Positions 1 to 8,817 of a stretch of DNA of 64,000 nt are shown here, piece after piece. The stretch lies in assembly GCF_000153825.1 (NCBI RefSeq), contig NZ_DS022299.1:1-64000 (forward strand). The letters run 5' to 3'. The stretch comes from Synechococcus sp. RS9916. Lineage in GTDB: Bacteria; Cyanobacteriota; Cyanobacteriia; PCC-6307; Cyanobiaceae. The position numbers and the translations under genes were made by a program. Each line of letters begins with the position of its first letter. Position 1 is the stretch's first letter. The notes under the pieces were generated by a model, which did no database searches, had not been told where the DNA came from, and saw only the letters and a list, made by a program, of their open reading frames with translations.

Positions 1-533
<533 letters not shown>

Positions 534-641
534 CATTTTGGTTCTTGCCTTGAAACAAGCTTGATTCTTTTCTAGATGAGATCACGCAAGTGATCAAAAC
601 CTATGCAGTTCTCAGGGTTCATCCTTGAGAATTGAGACCTA

Positions 642-758
642 TCCTGGTGTCCATAGCGCTGTGGCACCACTCCGATCCATCTCGAACTCGGTTGTGAAAC
701 GCAGCAGCGGTGACGATATTTGGGGGGTAGCCCCCTGAGAAAATAACTCGATGCCAGG
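642..758 (+). rRNA. rrf: 5S ribosomal RNA
   Basis: About 117 nt starting TCCTGGTGTC and ending ACTCGATGCCAGG. The two ends pair to form helix I (CCTGG with CCAGG). The conserved loop segment CCGATCCATCTCGAACTCGG is present. It lies about 108 nt after the 23S end on the same strand. The boundaries are set by helix I and may be off by 1-2 nt. Confidence 0.95.
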
Positions 759-830
759 TAAAACTCAATTTTCAATCTGAAGAAGGTGATGGCAGTGGTG
801 TTGACACCCTCCATCGCCTCTTCTGAGAAG

Positions 831-860
831 AAAGCCGCTCCGTCCGGGGCGGCTTTTTTT
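831..860 (+). terminator. Intrinsic terminator of the rRNA operon
   Basis: The stem AAAGCCGC (831-838) pairs with GCGGCTTT (849-856), with extra C:G pairs inside, and is followed directly by a T run to 860. It lies about 70 nt after 5S rRNA on the same strand, the expected place for the end of the rrn transcript. Nothing else was recognised between 759 and 966. Confidence 0.85.
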
Positions 861-966
861 GTGCTCGCTTTCAGATCGAGATGTGGGGGGGTGGCAGAGA
901 ATTAGAGGGTTGCTGCTTGAGGGATTGCGCTGCGCGGCAAGCAGCAGCCATCGCTGATTGGTGGCT

Positions 967-1722
967 CTAGGTTTCTCGATTGGCTTTGATCATGTCGAGA
1001 ACTTGGTGCAGCGAGGTGATTACCATGTGGTGCCCGGGTGATTGATCGGGGTTTCCATCTCGCAGGCTGAAAATCGTGTTCATCCCTGCCTCTTCAGCTG
1101 CGTCGCATTCGGCTTTGTTATCGCTGATGAATGCGATGTTTCGGGCTGGTGTATTGACTTCTCTGGCGATGGATTGATAGGACTGGCTTTCCTTTTTGGG
1201 GCCCGTTCGTGTATCAAACCAGGCGCTGAAGAGATGCCTCACGTCCCCTCCTGGAGTGTGCTGATAGAGCAGTTGTTGTGCAGCCACGCTTCCTGAGGAA
1301 TACACGGCGAGCTTGTATCCGGCAGATGCCCATTCGTGAAGCGCAGCCAGCGCTTCTGGGTAAAGCTCACTTTGAATAGATCCAAGGTCGTATCCCTGCT
1401 TCCAGATCCGGCCTTGAAGATCTTTGAGCGTGGTTGATTTTCTGTCAATTGAGATCAGATGCTGGAGGTAGCCATGGATGCCTTCATTGCCATGATCTTC
1501 GGCTTCTGTGGTGCCATCTTTCAGCATTGCCTGGCTTTTCGGATCGGGGTCGACGCGCCATTCATTCCAGGCATCCTTGATGAGTTGGCGCACCTCATCG
1601 TCGCTGTCGTTTAAGTCGAGGTAGGCCTTGAGCTGTCTCTTGGCATATGGGAAAAGCACACTTGAAACAAATGTGATCGGGCATGTTGTCCCTTCGATAT
1701 CAAGCAGCAGGTGGGTAATCAT
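967..1722 (-). CDS. mtnC: Acireductone synthase (enolase-phosphatase E1)
   Basis: A 251-aa HAD-superfamily protein of the methionine salvage pathway. The family enolises and then dephosphorylates 2,3-diketo-5-methylthiopentyl-1-phosphate to give acireductone. The N terminus LLLDIEGTT carries the HAD nucleophile region (Asp8 and Glu10), the signature of the E1 subgroup. YSSGSVAAQ and FISDNKAECDAA provide the later HAD motifs (Ser/Thr and the acidic metal ligands). Length is typical. The start codon overlaps the mtnB stop by one base (TAATG), so the pair should be translationally coupled. The next enzyme of the pathway, mtnD, is about 20 kb away at 21.7 kb. Confidence 0.93.
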   Translation of the reverse strand: MITHLLLDIEGTTCPITFVSSVLFPYAKRQLKAYLDLNDSDDEVRQLIKDAWNEWRVDPDPKSQAMLKDGTTEAEDHGNEGIHGYLQHLISIDRKSTTLKDLQGRIWKQGYDLGSIQSELYPEALAALHEWASAGYKLAVYSSGSVAAQQLLYQHTPGGDVRHLFSAWFDTRTGPKKESQSYQSIAREVNTPARNIAFISDNKAECDAAEEAGMNTIFSLRDGNPDQSPGHHMVITSLHQVLDMIKANRET

Positions 1723-2330
1723 TAGCGGATTCCGAGAAGTTGTTGTTTCCAGTGCAGTTCGAGAAGGAATTCCAGAATTTCCACATGGCGTCGGGCCTCC
1801 TGTAGCGAGTCACCCCAGGCGTAGAGGCCATGCCCTGCCACAAGTAGTCCATGGGGGGCTTGTTTGAGGAGTGGTTCTGCAGTCGAAGACAGCCTTTCGA
1901 GATCCTGATCGTTCGCAATGATTGGAAGGTTGATTTGCGTCTCGTGGGTGGTCACTCCACGCAATCCTTTCAGCATTTCCCATCCCTCCATCGTGATGCT
2001 TCCCCGCTCGCAGGCTTGTTTGGAGAGCAGCGTGGCATTGGTGGAGTGGGTGTGCAGTACTGCACCGCTGCCGCAGATCTCCACAATTTTCAGGTGCATG
2101 AGTGTCTCTGCGCTTGCGCGTCCTTCGCCCCGCACGACTTTGGCCTGATTATTGACTTCGATCAGCATCTCCACGCTGACCTTCCCTTTGTCGACACCAC
2201 TGGGTGCCATCAACAGGGTGAGGGGCGATTGTTGCGTCACCAGGCTGAAGTTCCCGCCTGTGCCGTCGCACCACCCGCGTCGGTGTAAGTCCCCAATCGT
2301 TTCGACAAGGTCCTCTGCAGGCGTAGTCAA
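1722..2330 (-). CDS. mtnB: Methylthioribulose-1-phosphate dehydratase
   Basis: A 202-aa class II aldolase/adducin-fold enzyme that dehydrates 5-methylthioribulose-1-phosphate in methionine salvage, the step before MtnC. The zinc-binding pair His93/His95 lies in VLHTHSTNATLL, the third ligand His167 in LLVAGHGLYAWG, and a likely catalytic Glu in TMEGWEML. The N-terminal RGWCDGTGGNFS is the family's phosphate-binding start. It overlaps mtnC by one base and lies 36 nt after mutM on the same strand, so all may be read from a transcript beginning at psaE. Confidence 0.92.
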   Translation of the reverse strand: MTTPAEDLVETIGDLHRRGWCDGTGGNFSLVTQQSPLTLLMAPSGVDKGKVSVEMLIEVNNQAKVVRGEGRASAETLMHLKIVEICGSGAVLHTHSTNATLLSKQACERGSITMEGWEMLKGLRGVTTHETQINLPIIANDQDLERLSSTAEPLLKQAPHGLLVAGHGLYAWGDSLQEARRHVEILEFLLELHWKQQLLGIR

Positions 2331-2366
2331 TCGATCGAGAGTGTCTTGTTCTGTCTTAGCCGATCT

Positions 2367-3227
2367 TCAGCGCTGGCAATTGGGGCACCAATGGGTGCTG
2401 CGTCCGGCCAACTTGTCGCGAACGATCGGGGTTCCGCATGCGAGGCAAGGAGATCCTGTGCGTCGGTAAACGGAGGCCTGACCTCCGTAGTTACCATTGA
2501 CCCCTTCAAGATCTCTGAAGTCGCTGAAGGTGGTTCCTCCTGCGCCAATGCTTTTCTGAAGCACATCCACCAAACAGGCGCAGAGCTCGTTGAGTTGCGC
2601 CAGCTTCAGCTGCCCAGCTGCCGTGTGAGGTGCAATGCCGGCAGCAAACAGGCTTTCATCGGCATAGATGTTGCCGGCACCTGCGACAAGGCTTTGGTCC
2701 AGTAAAGCTGCCTTGATGGAGCGTTTGCTGTTTTTCAATCGCTGCTTCAGGTAGCCCCCGTTGAAGTCGTCGCTGAAGGGTTCTGGACCCAGTTTTTTTA
2801 GGCCAGTGATGACCGACTCCAGTGGATCGCCAGGTGGGACCCACCACATCTCGCCGAAGCTGCGCATATCGATGAAGCGCAGTTCTCTTCCTTCAGGATC
2901 CCAGAAGCGCACCCGGGTGTGGCGGCAGGGCTCTGTTGCATCGTCCAGCCAGAGAAACTGCCCTGTCATGCGCAAGTGGACACCCCAATGGCCACGTTCC
3001 GCGTCCTGCTGGTGATCGGGGCTGTCGTGGAGGTCGGCGAAAAGGTATTTGCCACGCCTGTGCCATTGTCCGACCCAAGTCCCTCTTAAGGCCTGAGTAA
3101 ACAAAGAAGATCCTCCGGGACTGGCAATTGCCCTGTCCCGGAGGATCTCAACGTCGTGAATCTGGAAACTTGAGAGACGGTCTGCCAATCCTCGGCGGAC
3201 CGTCTCGACTTCAGGCAGTTCTGGCAA
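2367..3227 (-). CDS. mutM: Formamidopyrimidine-DNA glycosylase
   Basis: A 286-aa DNA repair enzyme that removes 8-oxoguanine and formamidopyrimidines and nicks the abasic site. The mature N terminus PELPEVETVRRGL supplies the catalytic Pro1 and Glu2. RRGKYLFADL carries the conserved lysine, and VAGAGNIYADESLF is the helix-two-turn-helix signature. The protein ends in a C-terminal zinc finger (CLACGTPI ... CPNCQR). Its start lies only 5 nt after the psaE stop. An oxidative-damage repair gene downstream of a photosystem I gene is a sensible arrangement, but co-regulation is inferred only from spacing. Confidence 0.96.
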   Translation of the reverse strand: MPELPEVETVRRGLADRLSSFQIHDVEILRDRAIASPGGSSLFTQALRGTWVGQWHRRGKYLFADLHDSPDHQQDAERGHWGVHLRMTGQFLWLDDATEPCRHTRVRFWDPEGRELRFIDMRSFGEMWWVPPGDPLESVITGLKKLGPEPFSDDFNGGYLKQRLKNSKRSIKAALLDQSLVAGAGNIYADESLFAAGIAPHTAAGQLKLAQLNELCACLVDVLQKSIGAGGTTFSDFRDLEGVNGNYGGQASVYRRTGSPCLACGTPIVRDKLAGRSTHWCPNCQR

Positions 3228-3232
3228 GGACC

Positions 3233-3442
3233 TCAGGCCTTTTCCAGCTCTGATTCAGCGAAGTTGTTGGTGTTGATGCCACCTTCGGATCCAGAGATGC
3301 CGTTGTAGTTCACCTTTTCGAAGCGAACAACGACTGGATAACGGATGCCAGACGTGTCAATGGAAGCGACTTTGCCCACTTCGTTGTACCAGTAGGACTC
3401 GGGGCGCTTGATGCGCACCATGTCACCGCGTGAGATCGCCAT
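3233..3442 (-). CDS. psaE: Photosystem I reaction centre subunit IV (PsaE)
   Basis: A 69-aa thylakoid stromal-side subunit of photosystem I that helps dock ferredoxin and supports cyclic electron flow. Near-invariant segments are [39 protein letters not shown] and [18 protein letters not shown]. The reading frame stays open upstream to 3898, but family length and the N terminus MAISRGD fix the start at 3442. It is divergent from the plus-strand gene at about 3.5 kb, so its promoter should lie in 3443-3514. mutM follows after 5 nt. Confidence 0.97.
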   Translation of the reverse strand: MAISRGDMVRIKRPESYWYNEVGKVASIDTSGIRYPVVVRFEKVNYNGISGSEGGINTNNFAESELEKA

Positions 3443-3514
3443 CGCTGCGGAGGATTGGGGATGCATTGGGAGCGTATCCCCGGGTGGGTCGCCTGAGACG
3501 TGGAGCGTCACACA

Positions 3515-4600
3515 ATGTCGTTCGCCATGGCAGCATCCATCCCCGTCTTGCTTGCTGCCGTGAGTTCCAGCCTCAGCCCTGAGCCCCCCCTGCTTCAGCT
3601 GGATCTGCCGGATCCTGAGCGTGATGACATCAGCACGATGGAGTTCCTCGCCCAGCTGGAGCAGGCCTGGGCCGTTTGTGATCGTTTTGACCTGCAGACC
3701 GAGATCCTGCGTGGTCGCATTCTGAAAGCAGTACGGGATCGGGAGAAACGCGGTGGAGAAGGACGAGGTGCTGGTTTCCTTCAGTGGCTGCGTGAGAGGG
3801 AGATCAGTAAAACCCGGGCCTACAGCCTGATCCAGTTGGCTGAATCGGCGGAGGATCTGGTCGGCGGTGGAATGCTCGAGGAGAGCAGTGTCAACCACTT
3901 CTCCAAACGAGCATTCCTGGAGACGGCCCAGGCCGATCCCGAGGTTCAGCTGATGATTTCAGAAGCTGCCAATGAAGGTCAGGAGATCACGCGCAAACAG
4001 GTTCGTCGTCTCACCGACGAATTCACTGCGGCCACCAGTCCCTTGTTGCCCGAGGAAATCAGGCAGCGCACTCAGGAAAATCTGCTTCCCCCCAAGGTCG
4101 TAGCACCGTTGGTGAAGGAGTTGGCCAAGTTGCCAGAGCCCCAGCAAGAGGATCTCCGCAAAGTGCTTCGGGATGAGCCGGAAATCGATCGCATCAAAGA
4201 TGTGACGAGTACGGCGCGATGGATCACCAAGGCCACAGAGAGTGGTGTGGCGGTTCGGGCTTTTCAGCAGGGTGAACTGGATCTAGAGAAAGCCATGCAG
4301 GAGGCTCAGCGTCTCGATGCCCTTGGGCTGCTGGCTGACGCCGTAGGTCAGGCGCAGGCGCTGGAGTCTGCAGTGCTGAAACTGCACACCTCCTGGCGTC
4401 GTCTGGGTGGCTTGCAGGAACGACTTTGGGTGGAGAGCGGCAGCAGCACTCCTTACTTGCGTGATGTGCTCTCAGCCCTTCAGAGCTTGAGTGGGGCCAC
4501 GATGCGGGTGTCCCTCGGTGAACTTGCTGGTGGTAAGAGGGTGCGTTTGCAGCTGGTCGAGGAGTCTCCAGATCAACTGGAGTCCCCTTTGCTCCCCTAG
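3515..4600 (+). CDS. Conserved cyanobacterial hypothetical protein
   Basis: About 361 aa from ATG 3515; a GTG at 3500 in the same frame is the alternative start. The N terminus is weakly hydrophobic. The middle is helical and acidic ([20 protein letters not shown]), followed by a segment that could be a helix-turn-helix ([20 protein letters not shown]). The rest is rich in Gln, Glu and Leu, suggesting long helices or a coiled coil, and a short beta-like C terminus follows ([13 protein letters not shown]). No enzyme motif is visible. It lies divergent from psaE and upstream of recQ. The function is unknown; DNA binding is only a guess. Confidence 0.75.
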   Translation: MSFAMAASIPVLLAAVSSSLSPEPPLLQLDLPDPERDDISTMEFLAQLEQAWAVCDRFDLQTEILRGRILKAVRDREKRGGEGRGAGFLQWLREREISKTRAYSLIQLAESAEDLVGGGMLEESSVNHFSKRAFLETAQADPEVQLMISEAANEGQEITRKQVRRLTDEFTAATSPLLPEEIRQRTQENLLPPKVVAPLVKELAKLPEPQQEDLRKVLRDEPEIDRIKDVTSTARWITKATESGVAVRAFQQGELDLEKAMQEAQRLDALGLLADAVGQAQALESAVLKLHTSWRRLGGLQERLWVESGSSTPYLRDVLSALQSLSGATMRVSLGELAGGKRVRLQLVEESPDQLESPLLP

Positions 4601-4642
4601 ATCTGGTGGTCGTTAAAGTAGAGCCCCCAGCGCTGGTGTGGT

Positions 4643-6127
4643 TTGGATCCGCTACTAGCGCTGCTTCAAGAGCACTACGGCTGGGATGACTTTCGTTCTG
4701 GGCAACGACCGGTCATTGAGGCGTTGCTCGAAGGGCGCGATGCCTTAGCCGTTTTGCCCACTGGGGGTGGCAAGTCGCTTTGCTATCAGCTCCCTGCCTT
4801 GATAAGGCAGGGATTGGTGCTTGTGGTGTCGCCGTTGGTGGCACTGATGGAAGATCAGGTGCGACAGCTTCGTGCCCGAGAGATTCCCGCTGCCTGCCTG
4901 CATGCCGGCATGACTCCCGAAGACCGCCAGAAGGTGTGGCGTCTTTTGGCTGAGGGCAGCCTGCGCTTGCTTTATCTGGCTCCGGAACGGCTGCAGTCGC
5001 CCCAGGTTCGCGATCTCATTCTCAGTGCGCACACTCTCGGCCGTTTGGTGGCCCTGGCAGTGGATGAAGCCCACTGCATCAGTGCTTGGGGGCATGATTT
5101 CCGCCCTGACTATCGCCGGCTCGGAGAGGTGCGTGCTCTCTGCCCAGGGGTGCCCGTGGTTGCTCTCAGCGCCACTGCTGCGCCAAGGGTGCGGGCCGAC
5201 ATCCTCAGGTTGCTGGACCTGCACTCCCCCTTGGTTCAGGTGTGTTCTGCGCAGCGCGACAACCTGCACTACGTGATGCATCGCCGACCCAAGGACCCCT
5301 TGGCTCAGGTGCTCAAAGCGGTGAAGCAATCCCGTGGAGCGTCGTTGATCTATGCCCGTACACGCCGATCGGTCGAGCACTGGGCGGAGCGACTGGACGC
5401 CAATGGGGTGGAGGCGATCCCGTATCACGCTGGTCTTGATCCAGAGCTGCGACAGCAGGCGCTTTGCCACTTCCTGGAAGCGGAGCGCCCGGTGCTCGTC
5501 GCCACGGTGGCCTTCGGAATGGGCGTTGACCGCGGCGATGTGGGGCTCGTTCTCCATCTCGATCTGCCTGCAACACCGGAGGGCTATCTCCAGGAATCCG
5601 GACGCGCCGGGCGAGATGGTTTGCCGGCGCAATGCATCGTGTTCTTTTCCCCTCGCGATCGCACCAGCCTGGGCTGGGCGATGCAGGCTTCACTGCGACG
5701 TCACATCCAACCCGAGCAGGAAGAGGAAGAACGGCGGCGGGTGGAGCTTGCGCAGCAGCAGCTTCGCCGGATGGAAGCGGTGGCTGAGGGTGAAATGTGT
5801 CGCCAGCAGGCTCTTCTTCTTGCTGTGGGGGAACTTGCGCCACCTTGCGGACGCTGTGACCGCTGTCAGGGGCAACTCCACCGTGAGGATTGGTCAGAAC
5901 CGGCGCTCACGTTGCTTCAAGCCCTCGAGGAGGACCACGGCACCGATGCCCGCAGCTTGAGCGACAGCCTGGCTGCGGTCGAGCCACTTCGTTGGGGTTG
6001 GCTGATGCGACGGATGGTGCAAGAGGAGCTGATTCAAGAAACCAATGACGGCTCCCAGAGACTGTTCTTGCGAGACAGCGGGCGACGCTTTCTCAAGCAG
6101 CCCTGGCCGTTGCACTACGCGGCCTGA
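4643..6127 (+). CDS. recQ: ATP-dependent DNA helicase RecQ
   Basis: A 494-aa superfamily 2 helicase that unwinds DNA 3'-5' in recombination and repair. Walker A is [14 protein letters not shown] (Lys44), Walker B is VDEAH (Asp141), followed by the RecQ-specific [16 protein letters not shown]. Motif III is ALSATAAP and motif VI is [16 protein letters not shown] four-cysteine zinc patch ([23 protein letters not shown]) follows. No complete HRDC domain is apparent, which fits its being shorter than E. coli RecQ. The start is read as TTG at 4643; there is no ATG nearby that keeps the N-terminal helicase helix. Confidence 0.93.
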   Translation: MDPLLALLQEHYGWDDFRSGQRPVIEALLEGRDALAVLPTGGGKSLCYQLPALIRQGLVLVVSPLVALMEDQVRQLRAREIPAACLHAGMTPEDRQKVWRLLAEGSLRLLYLAPERLQSPQVRDLILSAHTLGRLVALAVDEAHCISAWGHDFRPDYRRLGEVRALCPGVPVVALSATAAPRVRADILRLLDLHSPLVQVCSAQRDNLHYVMHRRPKDPLAQVLKAVKQSRGASLIYARTRRSVEHWAERLDANGVEAIPYHAGLDPELRQQALCHFLEAERPVLVATVAFGMGVDRGDVGLVLHLDLPATPEGYLQESGRAGRDGLPAQCIVFFSPRDRTSLGWAMQASLRRHIQPEQEEEERRRVELAQQQLRRMEAVAEGEMCRQQALLLAVGELAPPCGRCDRCQGQLHREDWSEPALTLLQALEEDHGTDARSLSDSLAAVEPLRWGWLMRRMVQEELIQETNDGSQRLFLRDSGRRFLKQPWPLHYAA

Positions 6128-6137
6128 CTGCAGGCGA

Positions 6138-7223
6138 TCAGTTCGTTGCGCCTGCGCAACGATCCTTGATCAGGTCCTGCTCGTAGCCGTTCTGCGGGTC
6201 GTTCCAGGTTTTCCATGAGCCATTGGCCCCGGTCACGTTGATCTTGCGTGCTCCACAGTTCACAGCGATGTACAGGGGTTGTCCATCGGCATTCAGCGTG
6301 GGTGCCACTTCGCTGCCAGCCATGGTTTGCCAGTTCCCCCAGTCGACTTTGAGCGGTCCGTAGCTACGCCAGTCGGCCGTTTTCGGCGCCACCGATGTGG
6401 TGGTTTTGGTCGAGGCCGTGGCCACCACGGTGGGCTTGTCTGTTTTGGGTTTGACGCTGGTGGTCGGTTTGGGTTTTGTGGTGCTTGCAGGGCTGCTCGT
6501 GGATGTGACCGTTGTTGCCGGCTTGCTGGAGCTCTCTGCAGCAGGTGTGGGTGTTTGCTCTGACACTGCTGGCTGGCTGGTCTGCACCGGCTCCGCCACT
6601 GACTGCGTGGCGAGCACAGGTTGTGTGTTTGCGGCAGGGCGACGCAGCAACAATTTCGTGCCCACGGTCACCTTGTTGGGATCGCCGAGGCTGTTGATGT
6701 CCACCAGGGAGGTGACTGAAACCTCATAGGCCTTGGCGATCTGGGTCAGCGTCTGACCGCGGGCAACGGTGTGGCTGGTGGCATTGGGGCTTGCATTGAT
6801 CGGCACAGGCTTGGTCTTGGTGGCCTGGGCACGCTTGGGTTGGGGCAGCACCGCATTGCTGGGGAGGCGCAGGGTCTGACCCAGTTCCACATGGTTGGCG
6901 TCGCGCAGATTGTTCACTGCGATCAGGGACCTTTCGCTCACCCGGTAGAGGCTCGCGATGGCGCTGAGGCTGTCGCCACTCACCACGACGTGCCGTCCGC
7001 GACCTGGAGTGAATCTGGGCCCGGGAAGGCGAAGGGTCTGCCCCACTTCGACGTGATTGGAATCACGCAGTTGATTCAGACGCATCAGCGTTCCCACAGA
7101 TACGCCGTAGCGATCGGCGATGTCGGAGAGGGTGTCTCCGGGGCGCACCGTCACCGAGCCGCAGATGGCCTGAAGCGGCATCAGGGCCGATAGGGCCAGG
7201 GCTGCGATCAGGGCTTGGCGCAT
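6138..7223 (-). CDS. Secreted protein with three LysM repeats
   Basis: About 361 aa. The Met at 7223 is followed by a clear signal peptide (RQALIAALALSALMPLQAICG); ATG 7250 upstream is possible but would spoil it, and an AGAGG lies about 11 nt before 7223. Three LysM modules follow (VRPGDTLSDIADRYGVS, VVSGDSLSAIASLYRVS, VARGQTLTQIAKAYEVS), each with an LRLP- or LLLR-type end; LysM binds peptidoglycan. A long Thr/Pro/Ser/Lys-rich linker then leads to a C-terminal domain of about 75 aa (starting near DWRSYGPLKVDWGNWQ) with two Cys that may form a disulphide. It probably acts in the periplasm at the cell wall; its exact role is unknown. Confidence 0.85.
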   Translation of the reverse strand: MRQALIAALALSALMPLQAICGSVTVRPGDTLSDIADRYGVSVGTLMRLNQLRDSNHVEVGQTLRLPGPRFTPGRGRHVVVSGDSLSAIASLYRVSERSLIAVNNLRDANHVELGQTLRLPSNAVLPQPKRAQATKTKPVPINASPNATSHTVARGQTLTQIAKAYEVSVTSLVDINSLGDPNKVTVGTKLLLRRPAANTQPVLATQSVAEPVQTSQPAVSEQTPTPAAESSSKPATTVTSTSSPASTTKPKPTTSVKPKTDKPTVVATASTKTTTSVAPKTADWRSYGPLKVDWGNWQTMAGSEVAPTLNADGQPLYIAVNCGARKINVTGANGSWKTWNDPQNGYEQDLIKDRCAGATN

Positions 7224-7280
7224 CTGCTGTTTATCCTCTGGGCGAACCATAAGGTGCCTGGGCTTTAGCGCCAGTCCTGA

Positions 7281-8699
7281 TCAGCCCAGTAATCGCCTCA
7301 TCCAGTCGAGACTGAGGCGATAGGGCGGATAACGCAAGCGCAAATCCAGAGCAAACGGCCGCCTGAGGACGGAGCGCTCATGGCTGAAGGTGCTGAATCC
7401 AGCTTCACCGTGATAGCTGCCCATGCCACTGGGGCCGACTCCGCCAAAGGGCAGATCGGGGATGCCCACATGCATCACCACGTCGTTGAAGCAGACGCCA
7501 CCCGAGCTGGTGCCCATCAGGAGTTGTTGCTGCTGTGCAGCAGTGCCCCCGAAGAGATAGAGAGCCAGGGGCTTGGGTCGGCTGCGGATCTGCTCCATCG
7601 CCATGGCCAGATCCTCGACTTCGATCATGGGCAGCAAAGGACCGAAGAGTTCGTCCCGCATCAGGGGGTCGTCAGAACGGTCGACGGCCAGCACGGTGGG
7701 GGCGATTTGCCGCTTTGTCGCGTCGCACTCCCCACCGATTAGCACTTGCTCCTGGGCTTGGGCCCCTTGGAGCAATCCCTCCAGGCGCTGGTATTGCCGG
7801 ACGTTAATAATCCGTCCCAGGTCGGGGGAGTTGAGGGGGGTGTCGCCGTAAAGCTCGCTGCGGGCCACCTTCAGGGCTTCCAGCAGGGGATTGCGTAGAT
7901 CCCTTTCCACGAGCAGGTAGTCGGGAGCGATGCAGGTCTGGCCGGCGTTCAGGCCTTTGCCCCAGATCAGCCGTCGCGCGGTCACGGCCAGATCAGCGCC
8001 TGCCAGAACGACAGCCGGGCTCTTCCCTCCCAGCTCCAGCGTCACAGGGGTGAGGTGACGGGCGGCCCCGGCTAACACCTTGCTGCCGATGCTTCCCCCA
8101 CCGGTGAAGAAGATGTGGTCATAGCCCTGGTCCACCAAGGCAGCGGCGGTGCCACCGTCACCTTGCACCACCTGCACCACATCGCTATTGAAGGTCTTCT
8201 GCAGCAACCGTTCGATCAGTGCCGCGGTTGCCGGTGCATGTTCCGACGGTTTGACCACGGCGGTGTTCCCTGCCGCCAGGGCGCTGATCAGTGGTTGGAG
8301 TGTGAGGTGAAAGGGGTAATTCCAGGGGCCAATGATCAACACACACCCGAGGGGTTCCCGAATCACCTCGGCTTGCCCCGGTTGCAGGGGAAGGGGAACG
8401 GTCACCTTGCGGGGACGCATCCAGCGGCGCAGCAGGCGATCGCAGAGTTTCAGTTCCTGACGCAGAGCCAGCACCTCCACCATCCCTTCCGTTGGTGGTT
8501 TGCCCAGGTCGGCGTGCAGTGCATCAAGGATGTCGTCTTGATGTTGATCAAGCAGCTGGCGCATCGCCTTCAGTTGTTGGCGGCGCCAGGGCTCTGCGCG
8601 GGTTTCACCACGAGCCACCGGTGCCCGCAGACGCTCGACATTCGGCAGGCCGTTGCCGTTGTTCTCTGTGGTGTCAGCAGGCGCTGAAAGGAGCGTCAT
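7281..8699 (-). CDS. Aldehyde dehydrogenase, NAD(P)-dependent
   Basis: About 472 aa from ATG 8699 (an upstream in-frame start at 8744 adds 15 unconvincing residues). It is an ALDH-superfamily enzyme: cofactor-binding IIGPWNYPFHL, catalytic Glu in TLELGGKSPAVVL, catalytic Cys in NAGQTCIAPDYLLVE, and the motif FNDVVMHVGIPDLPFGG. The overall pattern resembles the class 3/fatty-aldehyde group, and the basic-hydrophobic C terminus (DLRLRYPPYRLSLDWMRRLLG) could touch membranes. In cyanobacteria such enzymes oxidise fatty and carotenoid-derived aldehydes; the substrate here is not shown by the sequence. It is divergent from the TreS-like gene, with a palindrome between them. Confidence 0.9.
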   Translation of the reverse strand: MTLLSAPADTTENNGNGLPNVERLRAPVARGETRAEPWRRQQLKAMRQLLDQHQDDILDALHADLGKPPTEGMVEVLALRQELKLCDRLLRRWMRPRKVTVPLPLQPGQAEVIREPLGCVLIIGPWNYPFHLTLQPLISALAAGNTAVVKPSEHAPATAALIERLLQKTFNSDVVQVVQGDGGTAAALVDQGYDHIFFTGGGSIGSKVLAGAARHLTPVTLELGGKSPAVVLAGADLAVTARRLIWGKGLNAGQTCIAPDYLLVERDLRNPLLEALKVARSELYGDTPLNSPDLGRIINVRQYQRLEGLLQGAQAQEQVLIGGECDATKRQIAPTVLAVDRSDDPLMRDELFGPLLPMIEVEDLAMAMEQIRSRPKPLALYLFGGTAAQQQQLLMGTSSGGVCFNDVVMHVGIPDLPFGGVGPSGMGSYHGEAGFSTFSHERSVLRRPFALDLRLRYPPYRLSLDWMRRLLG

Positions 8700-8746
8700 T
8701 GGCGTGGCTGCGGAGTGTGGGGCACGGTGCCGCCATGCTGCCAATC

Positions 8747-8767
8747 CATCCCCGCATGCGGGGGATG
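8747..8767. promoter_or_regulatory. Palindrome between divergent genes (operator candidate)
   Basis: CATCCCCGCA is followed directly by TGCGGGGGATG, a near-perfect inverted repeat with one extra G. It lies between the start of the aldehyde dehydrogenase gene (8699, minus) and the TreS-like gene (8818, plus). It has no T run, so a terminator is unlikely. A shared operator is the simplest idea; no regulator is known. Confidence 0.4.
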
Positions 8768-8817
8768 ACGTCGCCTGATTTCAGGTCTAGCAATGGGGTC
8801 GGCTCACGCTTGATGCC

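Noticed and set aside
3443..3898. Upstream extension of the psaE frame giving a 221-aa protein
   Set aside because: PsaE is about 69 aa, and the extension is antisense to the plus-strand gene at 3.5 kb.
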